From the NCBI GenBank assembly GCA_019137255.1, contig WPDH01000007.1, positions 1-34,323 on the forward strand: a stretch of 34,323 bases of DNA. Reading direction: 5' to 3'. Positions within the stretch are counted from its first letter, which is position 1. Each line of letters starts with the position of its first letter. The notes under the pieces were generated by a model that saw only the letters and a program-made list of their open reading frames with translations, was not told the origin of the DNA and did no database searches. Both the position numbers and the translations under genes were made by a program. This document shows positions 21,221 to 31,789 of this stretch, one piece after another. Source of the stretch: Corinectria fuckeliana. Taxonomy: Eukaryota > Ascomycota > Sordariomycetes > Hypocreales > Nectriaceae.

Positions 21221-24210
21221 ATGCCAACCTATAGCCCACGCGCGCAGGCCGCGCTGCTTCAAGCTGTGAGCGTCTTCCTCCCTCCTGAGCCTGAACCCCC
21301 CGACTCCCAACTTGCCTTACTAATGCAAAATTACCCCCAGTCCAACCGAGTCTTCGAGCCCAAGACCATCGCCGAATCCCTCGAGGAGCTTGCCGATGGG
21401 TTCGTCCTCGCTCAAATCCTCCAGGAGCTCGATCCGGAGTTTAATCCTTCAGAGCTCGACACAAGCCCTGGCACATCCAGGTATCTCACCAACAAGCGAA
21501 ACATCCAAGCCGTCTATAAAGGCCTCTTCAGGTTCATCCGTCGTCAGGTTCCCGAGCTTGGGTGCCAGGCTAAGAAATTCGACTATCATGCGATTGCCGA
21601 AAACCCCGAGCCTCAGGGCATCAGTCAGGTATTTCAGTATAGTTCAGTTCGGGCACAGAAACCTGTGCTAACCAACATCGCCCTACAGTTGCTCGCTGTC
21701 ATGCTCTCTGCTGCAGCCATGGGCCCTGACAATCAAAGATTTGTCCCCAAAATCCAAAATGGCCTCGACAAGCAAACTCAAGCGGAAATCATGCAGATTA
21801 TTCGAACGATGCAACAAGATATCAATAATTCTAAAGGCGACGATGATCTCGACGAGGCTATCGATGCGGTCATGGAGGCCAGGGATGTCGATCTCCTCGT
21901 CGAAGAGCAGAATGCGGCATTGAGGCAACAATTAGATTTGACCAAAAAGAACCTCTCGGACTACATCACCCGACTTGAGTATCTTCAGCAGAGTCACGAG
22001 GAGCTCAAATACGAGAAGGAAAAGAACGACCGAGAGCTCGAGGTGTTACGAAAGGCAACACAAGATGGCGCCAACAGCGCCGAGTCGATCAAGGTCCTTG
22101 AAGCCCAGGTCCACGAGCAAATGGAGATCATTGCGAGGAATGAGGAGACGATCCGCAAATACGAAAGAAGGCTGGCACATCTCGAAAGCGAGGTCCAGAG
22201 GCTTACTCAAAAGTGCATCGAGGATAACGAGCTCCATGATGAAGTCATGGAGTGGAAGCACAAAGCTGAGGAGTTGGAGAAGAAGGCCAACACCGCTGAG
22301 AGATACAAGCAGAAGCTCGAGTCCCAGCAGCACCTCGTCAAGGAAGTACAGAATCTCCAGTACGAAAAGGGCGAGTTACAGGAGCAGCTCAGGTCCCTCG
22401 CGAACGACCAAGAACGAAGCGATCGCACCAGGAAGGCTGAGGACGAGCTAACCAAGATGATAACTCAGTCGGAGCAGCATCTCTGGGACGAGCGTAGCCA
22501 GAAGACGCAATTGATGAAGGACATGACAAGCCTAGAGGAAGAGGTAGTTCGCCTTCGGGCCCGCCAAGTTCACGATGAGCATTTCATCAAGGACCTCCAG
22601 GAGCAGCTGCAGAACAATACTGAAACTCAGGGTGGCATTCCTGGCAACTCAGGCACGCCTTTCAATCTTGAGGACGAGTTGAACAGCGCGGCCGATGACG
22701 ATGTTCAGATCAACCTTCCGTTAGAACTTTCCCGCCTCAAAGCCGAGAACGCCCTATTGCGTAGCACGGTTGGTTCCACTGGAGATCCCATGACGCTTCG
22801 ACGAACAATAGAAGATTTGGAACGCCGACTATCACACGTGCAGCAGGACCGCAATGAACTGTTCGAAAAGCATGCTGTTGGCCAAGACCAGATCGACGCT
22901 TTGATCAAAAACATGACCGAGGAAGGGTTAGTCAAGGCACTTGATGAAGCCACTATCCAACCGGGACACATACTTACTGGCGATTTATACAGAACAAAGG
23001 CCTTCATTCAGCTTAGGACTGAGTTCTTGCAGACCAGCTACGAGCTCGAGCAGTCCAGAAAGACGGTGAAGAACCTGCAGGCTCAGGTGAACGACCAAAC
23101 TCGCGAGCTCCTCGACGTCAAAACGCAGCTCTCTGCTGTCGGACAGGACAGCACTGAAGCATTGAATGAGCTCAAGAACACTGACAGGTTGATCCGCGAG
23201 TCGCTCAAGGCCGAGCTGGAACGTACTCGCCAAAATCTCGACATTACTAGCTCTGAACAGGATGCCCAGAAAACACAACTTGTCGAAGCACTCCTTGCCA
23301 AGGAAAAATTTCGAAACATGGTCGAAGAGGGCAAGGAAATACAAGACGGCACCCCTTCGGACGCGGATGCTTCCGAAGCTGGCAAGAAGCATGGTGACAA
23401 GCTCGTGAAGATTCGTGCTCGTCTTATCGAACTTCGCCAGGTAGGATCATCTACACCCAAGGGTCTCCTTTATGATGTGATGATGAATGGCGATTCCTTC
23501 GTTGACCGAGTGGTCGCAAGTGAAAGCAGGAGACAGGATGGTGCCCAATCCTGTTGGCTAGAGGCCTACGCCAAGGCTGATGGCCTCTGTACTCTCTCGC
23601 CACTTGAAGACAAAGGCTGTCCCAGCATGCCCCCTGACCTGTGCCAGTTCGAGATGCTCCACGGGGGCCAGGAACATGGGTTCGCCTAGTGGGCAACCGA
23701 ATTGCTGGTATTCTTCGCGTTACAGGCGGTCGCTAACGCTTTGGGACCCCAGCAACTAGAAACCTCCGAACTGGAAAGAATCGATTTACAGCGCCAGCTC
23801 AAATCTGCGCACGATGGAGAGGCAGCGGCGGCGCAAAAGGTACGTCTCTTTTTTGTGTGCCTGTCTCGCTTGATATCTCTGCTTTCGTGGCACTGTAGTA
23901 ATGTCATGACTATCAATTATAATGCTTCGTTTTTCCTCCTTGACATCTTTTCAATGGCAACTGACAGTGATATAAAAAGGCCGCGAGCGACCAAATCATC
24001 AGAAACCTCGAGCGAGAGAATGCTCTCATCGCAACAGCATGGTATGATCTCACGAGCCGACTCCAGAGCAATCTCGTCGTCCTCCAACGACGTCAGGATG
24101 CTCCGCGAAGTTGGCTCAATAAGCAGAGGCAGATGGTAAATGGTCAGTTGCGCCACCGCGACTCGCTCTACCTCTACTGACCTCCCTCGCCAGCGACCCC
24201 GCGGCGATAG
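21221..24210 (+). CDS. hok1: Hook family dynein-dynactin adaptor on early endosomes
   Basis: Proposed exons 21221-21265, 21341-21628, 21689-23440, 23753-23839, 23980-24142 and 24194-24210 give 783 residues. The N-terminal HOOK domain (about 1-150) shows SLEELADGFVLAQILQ, SRYLTNKRNIQAVYKGLFR and LLAVMLSAAAMGPDN; it binds dynein light intermediate chain. Residues about 190-700 are long Glu/Lys/Gln-rich coiled coil for dimerisation. The C-terminus has AWYDLTSRLQSN, then SWLNKQRQM and VNATPRR, the cargo end that in fungi works with the FTS and FHIP proteins. Introns 1 (75 nt) and 2 (60 nt) are multiples of three without stops and would pass as coding if unspliced; CTAAT/CTAAC branch sites and restored HOOK spacing support removal. 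Intron 3 is 312 nt, long for this gene. The last 5' splice site is GTCAGT, chosen because it restores the conserved end. Hook transports endosomes along microtubules in hyphae. Confidence 0.88.
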
Positions 24211-25199
24211 GAACTCGTAGGGTAAGACCCTCCACCGATCGAGATGACCTTGGCCTCGGCTCTCACGTCCGGCGGGTATCGAAATGTCCCGGGGAGCTTT
24301 AGGCTCGGAGCTAAAGCCTCGACTCGTTAATGGTCATTTGGTAACCTGCAATATGCGTTTCTGCCTGCCAGCCTTCCTATGCCGGGTCGCTAGCGTCTCC
24401 ACCGCTTCTCCCATTACCATCTTCTATCCTATAATATCTTTCCGAGCTACGTCTTGGTCGCCAACGTCTGGCGCCGCGATCCCTAGCTCGGTTTTTTTTC
24501 CCTTCTGGTTTTGCGCGCATCGCGAGGGAGCTTGGGGAGTTCATGTTCATGGGCATCGCTAGAATAGGCGACGGGAGACAAATGTCGGTCACCATGGGAA
24601 GGAGGGAAACTGCATTCCTAGAGATCGGGAGGGTTTTGCAGAGCATCAAGAATATACCCATCTGTTACGCCTTTCCCCCCCCCTTTTTCCGTGGGCATCC
24701 TAGAGTTGATCGAATACAAGATTACTCTACGAATCAGTACTGCGATGAGAGCGTCGCGTGAGAGGCCGGTATGTCTACTACATAGCTGTTCTGATGGCAG
24801 TGTGAATGTCACAATTTATGTGTATGGCTCCTCGATTAAAGATAGCAACGTAAGAAGTGTGAAGAACATTGTCGTTTTGAGGCGTCAGTTATTTCGCATG
24901 TGACAATGACTGCCGAGCCATGAAGGGGTTGCTCGTGATGGCCTCAAAATAGGTTAAATATGAAAGCTCGGCGCTTTGAATGGCCACTTTTTTAACTAGT
25001 ATAATAGTAGAACAGTGATACATAAAAGCGTCTTCTTGGCAGCATTTTTCTTACACAGGACCCCATGGCCATAGGGCAACCCTCTACCGTAACGCCCAAG
25101 GCCTGGAGGACTCTCCTTCATGCCACTCATACCAATCATATCCAAGACACGTTCAGGTCTTGTTAGCGACCTGGTCTCGTAGCCCGTAAGTCGTGGCTC
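24211..25199. other. intergenic region between convergent Hook and adenylate kinase genes
   Basis: About 1 kb holding the 3' ends of both genes. A C9 run near 24675 and AT-rich sequence around 24990-25020 are the only notable features. Open frames of 60-95 codons here have no domain features. No tRNA or repeat seen. Confidence 0.5.
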
Positions 25200-26207
25200 C
25201 TAGTTCTTCTTGCTGAGGATGCTCAACATGGACTTCCACACCTGGCCAGGCTCCTGGCTGGCATCGACACCGTTCCAGATGCCGTTCTTCTTGTAGTAAT
25301 CCACGACGGGGGAGGTCTGTTTGTGGTAGGTGACGAGGCGCTTCTTGAGGGCCTCGGCGTTGTCGTCACTTCGCTGGACGAGAGGCTCGCCAGTGATGTC
25401 GTCGGTCATGTGCTTCTTGGGGGGGTTGAAGGTGGTGTGGTATGAACGACCTGATGCGGGGTGGACCAGTCGGCCAGTGATTCGGGCGACGAGGAGTGAG
25501 TCGTCGATCTCGAGCTGGACAGCATGCTGGAGCGTCTGGCTTCGCTCTTGAAGCATGGCATCGAGGCCCTCGGCCTGGGGGACAGTTCGAGGGAAACCAT
25601 CCAGGATGAAACTGTGAGGCGCGAGTGATCAGTATACGGCGTTTTGAATGTTGGGCTAGGTTCTCCGAAGGGGTAGTCGAAAGCGGATAAAGATTGAGCA
25701 AGAACTTACCCGCCGTGGCACTCCTTGTTGTTGTTGAGCTCCTCCTTGATCATGCCAATGACGATCTCGTCGCTGACTAGACCGCCCTGGTCCATAATCT
25801 TCTTGGCCTCGACACCAAGGGGAGTCTTCTTAGCGACCTGCGAGCGCAGCATGTCACCGGTGGCCTGCGCGTTGGAAAAAGGGGAGTTAGAAGGACAGCT
25901 TCGCAACTTGGGGCTGGTCGCAACCAAGATTGACATACTAGGTGGCAGCAAGAAAAGCGCTCCTTAATCTTGGGGGCCTGAGTTCCCTTGCCTGCGGAAA
26001 AGCGACGTTAGCTACGACTGTGAGCCGTCATGAGGCAGGACGCCGGAAGGGAGACAAACCAGCGCCTGGAGGACCGATGAGGATCATGCGGATCTCCTCG
26101 GTGGTCGGGGTAGAGCCAGTGGCTCGCACCTCGAGCTTCTTGATGCGTGCGTCGAGGTTGCCCAGGACATCCTTGAGCTGCTTCAGTTCATCCTCAACGA
26201 AACCCAT
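25200..26207 (-). CDS. adk1: adenylate kinase, long-LID eukaryotic type
   Basis: Four exons on the minus strand: 26207-26060, 25991-25939, 25864-25710 and 25611-25200, giving 255 residues. Introns are 68, 74 and 98 nt; the first two carry GCTAAC or CTAAC branch sites. It catalyses ATP + AMP = 2 ADP and sets adenylate balance in cytosol and mitochondrial intermembrane space. The P-loop GPPGAGKGT spans residues 45-53 and is split by intron 1. ATGDMLR (68-74) and DGFPR (about 123-127) line the AMP site. The LID is the long form (GRLVHPASGRSYH...FNPPK...DDITGEPLVQRSDDN). All key residues are present. The start at 26207 matches the fungal MGFVEDELKQLK start, but an in-frame ATG at 26360 would add 51 residues without acidic side chains. 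Convergent with the Hook gene, divergent from rpn8. Confidence 0.95.
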
Positions 26208-28113
26208 GGTTGCGGTTGCGGCGGCGGGAGGCGGATGAGAATTGCGAGATGAGGCGGGGGCAATTGGAGCGGAGGTGTTGGAGATGAAGAGGCGGAGGCG
26301 CGAGTTGGCGATGAGAGGAACGGATGAGAGAGAAGAAGAGAGGAGGAAAAGAGAGGGCAAGGCGAGACGGGCGAAGACAAGGAAATCTTGGTGCGTAGCC
26401 GGAGGATGGGAGGTTTTTGGGGGGAACTTTGGCGGCTCTTAATTGGCCCGGCGCACACGTTCCCAGGGATTGTGATACAGCCACGATGCGAAAAATACTA
26501 AGGGCACGCCTACCTGGTCTGAGCGCCTGCCGTCTCCGCGCCTGCCGTCTTTTGGTGGGCGGATTGTATCGTGAGCGGCGCGGCTTTTTCCTCCAGCTGC
26601 TGCTATGCTTCGTCTCTATCTGTTGAAGAAGTACATGTAACGAACCCCAATTTATCTAGTCACTGCAACGACGAGGATGACGACAGTCCCGTGCGGTGCC
26701 GAACTAGGACCTGCAAAGCAGCTTACCCGTCCAGTGGTGGCTGGGCAACTGGGATTCTCAACTGTGCCGTTCTTCGAGCTCGGTGCTATTCCCAGTCCAA
26801 GCTTCTCCAATCATGACCAAACTACATTTCAAACAACCGCAAAGAGGCCGCTGATCCCAACAATCCACTCGTACGTAAATCACTCGATATTGACGGCGAA
26901 CCTCCCGGCACATTCCCTCGGGAACGACACTTTCAAAACGCTCAAAACGCTCGTTCCACCGTCCCATGTCCTGGGTTTTCTTTTCCCCCAACTATCTAAC
27001 ATCCCAGCCTGCTAGGGTAGGTAAGCCAACAGATCCTCCCGGGAGCACGACCGATCAAGCATTACCTAGTTCGGGACACTGAGATTCGAGCATTAGTAAC
27101 CGGCAATGGACCAGCGTAGAGCCAATAGAGGCCGTCTGTGCAATCGCGTTTGCGAGCGGTTCTCACTTGTCAGCGACGAAGTTCAAAGCTCCGTTCACCA
27201 GGCCGAGGCTGATTGTAGGGGAGTACTTAGGTCCCTTGATCCGAATGTCGCAACGCAAACGCCGGCCACTGTCCGCGCGCTCAGAACTCGGGAGTCGGGG
27301 ATATATTCGTTCGGCTGGCATCCCGTAAAGGGGTGCAATGAAGGATAGCAAACAGGCGTGGCCATAGCCGGCTGAAATACCAATTCGCTCCGTTTATTAG
27401 CCTCCATCTCCCCGTCTCTCACCAGCCATGCCATCTTCTCCCCTGGAGTCCAACGCCGAGGTCCAAGGTGGATACGAGTCCCAAAGACAGAACACCCACA
27501 CTTCGTGGGAGAGCACATGAACCGTATTCGTAGATGGACGGAAGCCGCTTCCAACTTGCCCGCGATAGAATTGGGCTTTCTCCGAGTCGGTGATATTCCC
27601 AAATGGCGGCGTTGCCCTTCCGCTCGGCCACGCGGAATTAACAGCATTCTTGAATCCTGCGCAGCCGCACCATTACACGGGTTGTCTCTCACCGAACAAT
27701 GATGTCAGTCGGGAACGGCAGACGAGGAAGCCACAATGCGCTCTGCCGAGCCGAACTACCTACTTATGAAGTGCCGTTCGATTATCCGTCAGCTTTAGTT
27801 ATCCGTCGGTGTGCGATGTGGCGCCCATGTGGCTCAACTCGCGAAATAAGTGGCTGATATCCTCTGCCACAACACGTGATTGCACGGTCCACGAGGCTCT
27901 GCCTACCTTTGCAGCCTGACCCAATCGGGAGCTAAGCTCTCCAAAGACGAAGGCAGCCTCAAGTGTACGTACGTGCAACTACCACATCCATCCATCACGA
28001 CGTCAACCTCCCAACTTTTGCCTCCTACCTCGCCGCTCCCGCATGAAATCAATCGCACACCCTTCATAAGATACGCAGACGTTGTGAACTCCCCCCCATT
28101 CAACGACTCTACG
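26208..28113. other. divergent intergenic region, adk1 to rpn8
   Basis: About 1.9 kb that must contain both promoters. Pyrimidine- and purine-rich tracts at 26240-26420 are probably the adk1 leader (C/T-rich on the minus strand). Several open frames of 60-165 codons exist between 26420 and 27700 on both strands, but none shows a domain, signal peptide or splice-supported extension. No tRNA B-box or long repeat was found. The rpn8 leader contains a small upstream ORF. Confidence 0.5.
28043..28069 (+). other. short upstream ORF (8 codons) before rpn8
   Basis: ATG at 28043, TAA at 28067-28069, 44 bases before the rpn8 ATG, so reinitiation at the main start would be possible. Whether it lies in the mRNA is unknown. 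Confidence 0.4.
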
Positions 28114-29261
28114 ATGCCTACCACAACCGCAGAAACGCTCTCCCTCGTCACCCGAAACGTCACCGTTGCGCCTCTCGTCCTTCTCTCCGCTGTCGACCAT
28201 TACAACCGCAATGTCTCCACCAAGTCGAAGCGACGAGTAGTCGGTGTTGTGCTCGGTCATAACGATGGAAAGAACGTGAGAGTATCCAATAGCTTTGCTG
28301 GTGCGTTGCCTGATACTGTCGAGAAACCGCTACCTGGCTGGGCGCTTACAAACATGACACAGTTCCTTTCGAGGAAGATGAGAAGGACCCTTCAGTGTGG
28401 TTTCTCGACCACAACTACGTTGAGTCCATGAACGACATGTTCAAAAAGGTCAACGCCCGGGAGAAGTTGATAGGATGGTACCACACCGGCCCCAAGCTGC
28501 GTGCTTCGGACCTGGAGATCAACGAGCTCTTCAAGCGATACACCCCCAACCCCCTTCTGGTCATCATCGACGTTCAACCAAAGGAGTCGGGCGTCCCCAC
28601 TGACGCTTACTTTGCCGTCGAGGAGATCAAGGACGTAAGTTGTGGAATGCCCATTTCGATCAGGCGAGATTGGATAGCTAATGCAGCCTTTTAGGATGGC
28701 ACGACCACTTCGCGAACATTCGTACACACCCCATCGAATATCGAGGCCGAGGAAGCAGAAGAAATCGGTGTCGAGCACCTTCTAAGAGACATTCGCGATG
28801 TGGCTGCAGGAACCCTGTCCACCCGAATCACCAACCAGCTTCAGTCACTCCAAGGCCTCCACCTGCGCTTGCGAGACATTGGCGCCTACCTTCAGAAAGT
28901 CCTCGACGGCCAGCTGCCTGTAAACCATGCGATCATGGGCAACCTGCAGGATGTCTTCAACTTGCTCCCCAACCTGTCGACCCCCGAGGGAGATGGCAAG
29001 TCCGGCACCGGCGAGCTATCCAATGCGATGAGCATCAAGACCAACGATCAGCTCATGGCTATCTACCTGAGCAGTCTGATACGCGCTATCACGGCATTCC
29101 ACGACTTGATTGAGAATAAGATCCAAAACAGACAACAGCAAGAGGAGAAGGAGGGCAAAAAGGACGAGGCCAACGGCAAGGACGACAAGAAGGAAGGCGG
29201 AAACGGTGTGAACGGCGAGGCCAAGGAGGGCGAAAAGGAAAGCAAGGATAGCAAGAAATAA
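28114..29261 (+). CDS. rpn8: 26S proteasome lid subunit Rpn8 (MPN domain)
   Basis: Exons 28114-28300, 28363-28634 and 28695-29261 give 341 residues, close to the 338 of the yeast protein. Introns of 62 nt (GTGCGT...ACAG) and 60 nt (GTAAGT...TTAG, branch GCTAAT). The MPN domain (about 8-145) begins VTVAPLVLLSAVDHYNR and includes GRRVVG-like VVGVVLGHNDGK. At residues 100-106 it reads GWYHTGP where the zinc-binding JAMM motif of Rpn11 has H-S-H-P, so it is the catalytically inactive partner that dimerises with Rpn11. The C-terminal half (FVHTPSNIEAEEAEEIGVEHLLRD...TNDQLMAIYLSSLIRAI) forms the lid helical bundle. The last 45 residues are a charged Lys/Glu/Asn tail. Deubiquitination and substrate processing by the proteasome depend on this subunit, in cytosol and nucleus. 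Convergent with the SWIM gene, 246 bases between stops. Confidence 0.95.
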
Positions 29262-29507
29262 GACACTTTTGACGAACCAGGCAGAGGGAACGTAGACTTA
29301 GTCACGAAGGTTCTCGGCGTCCGGACGATACAAATCAGGGTGGCATATTTGCCGGAAGGGGTGGGGAGGGCAAAAAGCCTTTGTACATTGAGCAATATCA
29401 TGTCGGATTACTAGATGAAGTCGCGGGAATAATTAATGCCAGCTACTGCCTTGATGTTCATGCCACAACGCACGAATAGTTGGCACGATCACACAGTGCC
29501 TAGGCCA

Positions 29508-30143
29508 TCACATTTCCGCAAGAATGCCGGCCATCTCATCCCTCGAGATACTCCGATCTTCCATGTACCTACCAAGCATGCGCGGCCACTCCGCAACCAG
29601 CAAGCACGCGAGAACATGCTTGCAACAGGGCACATCTCCTGATGATGCACCCTGGCTCAGCCCGCCAAAAGACCACTCCGCATCGGTCCCTGGAATCCAC
29701 TCGTCCGCCGAGCTAGGATGGCCCGGGAAGGCATCGAAAGTGAAGCTGGCGCAGGAGCAGTTCCATGCCTCGAGGTGGACGATGTAGCGCTGCGCCGAGG
29801 GTGCGGGCTCGCGGGTCCGGCGCGTGTTCGTCAGCGTAGCGGCGAGCGAGCGCACAATGAAGATGCCATTCCCATTGCTGTTGGCATCTCTATTCGCCCC
29901 GGGGTCTTGGAGTCGCGTGACGAGCCCGCGGTCGAGGAGGTCAAGCGCGGGGAGGAGGAGGCTCGGGAACAGCACGTGCAGCGTCAGCAGTAAGGGTCGC
30001 TGGGCGTGCGCAATGGCTTGGAGGGGCGATGAATATGGAGGGGGTGGTGACGATGATGATGCGGCGTCGGCGCCGGGTGCGATGTCGGAGATGGACGTGA
30101 TGAGAGTCGTCAGTAGCTGGCGATGGGAGGGGAGGGGAGCCAT
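29508..30143 (-). CDS. sws1: SWIM zinc-finger protein, Sws1/Shu2-like
   Basis: Intronless, 211 residues. The SWIM motif is C129-x-C131, 42 residues, then C174-x-H176 with Ala179 in CKHVLA, which fits the extended CxC...CxHxxA form described for the Sws1/Shu2 family. In yeasts and animals those proteins pair with Rad51 paralogues in the Shu complex and favour homologous recombination. The N-terminal half has a Ser/Pro/Ala linker (25-40) and a Leu-rich helix region (50-72, RPLLLTLHVLFPSLLLPALDLL). The long insertion between the two zinc half-sites is Gly/Ser/Trp-rich. Other SWIM proteins, such as MULE transposases or MEKK1-type ligases, are much larger and carry further domains absent here. Family assignment is good; a repair role in this species is inferred. 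Downstream of hem13 on the same strand, 304 bases from its stop. Confidence 0.8.
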   Translation of the reverse strand: MAPLPSHRQLLTTLITSISDIAPGADAASSSSPPPPYSSPLQAIAHAQRPLLLTLHVLFPSLLLPALDLLDRGLVTRLQDPGANRDANSNGNGIFIVRSLAATLTNTRRTREPAPSAQRYIVHLEAWNCSCASFTFDAFPGHPSSADEWIPGTDAEWSFGGLSQGASSGDVPCCKHVLACLLVAEWPRMLGRYMEDRSISRDEMAGILAEM

Positions 30144-30447
30144 TGCGGGCAGATTGGGCCCTGTGTCATTGTGGTTGCGGTTGCGGTTGAGGAGTTGGAG
30201 GTTTTGTATGTGTTATTGCTGGGTGGGAATTGTTGGTGGTCGTTTGATGGACTTCACGGTCCACCACAAACAATCATGACACTACAAAAGCGCCCTCTTC
30301 AGCCCGAATATATGATTTTCTGAAGAAGACTTTTCATTCATTTTAATATTATTCTTGCCGTCTTTTTCCTATTAATTTTTGTTGTACAGCCGTGGGCGTC
30401 TTCATCTATTTTACCAAATCATATTTTACTCTTCTTCTCGAAGTTGC
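30144..30447. other. intergenic region, hem13 3' end to SWIM gene start
   Basis: 304 bases with both genes on the minus strand. The half near hem13 (30330-30430) is AT-rich with T runs, as expected for a 3' untranslated region. The half near the SWIM ATG presumably holds its promoter. No element recognised. Confidence 0.5.
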
Positions 30448-31789
30448 TTACACCCACTCCTTAGGGTCTCTCAGCACCTCCACAAGACGCTGCTCGCGGC
30501 TCTTGGGCTCGGGCTCGTGCATGTACTTCCAACTCGCCGTCAGGGGAAGACTCATCAGGATGCTCTCGACTCGTGAGCCGGGCGTGTTTAGGCCAAAGGC
30601 GGTGCCGCGGTCGTGGACCAAGTTGAACTCGACGTACTTGCCACGGCGGATCTGTTGCCAGTCCTTCTCCTTTTCGGTATAGGGCATGTCCTTGCGCTTT
30701 TCAATGATGGGGATGTATGAGGGCAGGAAGGACTTGAGGCAGTCTTGGATGAAGGCAAAGGTGTTTTCCTGGTCGCGCTCGCTCTCGTCGAGGTCGTCGA
30801 AGAAGATGCCGCCGATGCCGCGGCACTCACCTCGGTGCTTGTTGTGGAAGTACTCATCGCACCACTGCTTGAATCGGGGGTAGTAGTCCTTGTCGTGGGA
30901 GTCACAGGCATCCTTGAGCGTCTTATGGAAGTGGATGGCATCCTCGTCAAAGAGGTAGGATGGGGTTAGATCGCTGCCGCCGCCGAACCACCACGCCTGC
31001 GATGTGCCGTCGGGGTTAGCCGTCTCGAAGTACCGGTAATTGAGGTGAACCGTGGGGGCCATGGGGTTGTAAGGGTGCAGCACCATGCTCAGTCCAGCGG
31101 CAAAGAAGTCGAGAGACTCGACGGTAGGGTCCAGGGTCTTGTGGTTGGCGTGCATCTTCTCAATGGCTGGCTTAGGCAGGGAGCCGTAGACGACGCTAAT
31201 GCCGACACCAGCCTTCTCGAACACGTTGCCCTCCTGGAGGACGCAGGTGATGCCGCCGCCACCATTGGGGCGCTCCCACTCATCCTTGCGGAACTTCTTG
31301 CCATCGACTTGCTCGAGGCCTTCAACGATCAGTTTCTGCTGCTCCTTGATGAACTTCTCCATGCGAAGGCGCATCGGCGAGTCGTTGCTGACACCGGACT
31401 CGCGCTTCTTCTGCGCATCGCGGTCGGCGAGAGTGGCCACATCGAGGGCAATGGGATCGTTTTCAGCCTGAATGAAACGTCTCGTGAGCGACTGGCCTTG
31501 CATTCGACCCAGAGCAGTCACGGGCTTGCGCGAGGGAATATAGCTTGCAGGGTCATACCATCTTGTAGGCGAGAGGGGCAGCGAAACCAATAGCAGCCGC
31601 GGCAAGCCACAACGGGAGAGAATTGGAGGACGGAGCGCTCTGAGCGGATCGAGAACTAGCCGAGCTTGACAAACAGCGGCTGGAGGCCTTCGATTGAGTT
31701 GGAGACAGGCGTGTGAGGCGTGTGAAGCGTGTGGAAGGAGATGTGAGATGCGCAACAAGGCGCTGGGCATGCCAACTGGCAGCAGCCAT
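30448..31789 (-). CDS. hem13: coproporphyrinogen III oxidase, oxygen-dependent
   Basis: Exons 31789-31559 and 31467-30448 on the minus strand give 416 residues; the 91-nt intron runs GTATGA...TTCAG. It converts coproporphyrinogen III to protoporphyrinogen IX with O2, a late step of haem synthesis. Residues 1-55 are Ser/Arg/Ala-rich without acidic residues, a mitochondrial-type presequence, followed by a hydrophobic segment (SLPLWLAAAAIGFAAPLAY, about 57-75). The catalytic domain has VLHPYNPMAPTVHLNYRYFE, AWWFGGGSDLTP (235-246) and the family signature from FKQWCDEYF to RGIGGIFFDDL (276-302). It ends SREQRLVEVLRDPKEWV, as usual. Yeast Hem13 is cytosolic, so the leader suggests an intermembrane-space or membrane-associated location here. 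Two other starts are possible: an in-frame ATG at 31894 (35 residues longer), or the unspliced frame from 31770, which lacks a sensible N-terminus. Confidence 0.92.

Noticed and set aside
21683..23460. Many antisense open frames under the Hook coding region
   Set aside because: Shadows caused by codon bias of the coiled coil; no independent support.
24136..24220. Alternative last Hook intron starting GTAAAT at 24136 and ending RPRGDRNS
   Set aside because: Its 5' site looks better, but the GTCAGT site at 24143 yields the end VNATPRR, which I recall as the conserved fungal Hook terminus.
24284..24903. Several 60-95 codon frames between the Hook and adk1 genes
   Set aside because: Low complexity and no recognisable domain; consistent with 3' untranslated and intergenic DNA.
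27106..27702. 165-codon minus frame and 65-80 codon plus frames between adk1 and rpn8
   Set aside because: No domain or signal; mutually overlapping on opposite strands in a region expected to hold promoters.
27880..28431. Longer start for rpn8 at 27880
   Set aside because: In frame with the rpn8 first exon, but the added residues do not resemble any Rpn8. MPTTTAETLSLV at 28114 is the family start, and the frame runs through the intron at 28301-28362.
30588..31593. Ser/Thr-rich and other alternative frames over hem13
   Set aside because: Shadows of the coproporphyrinogen oxidase exon.
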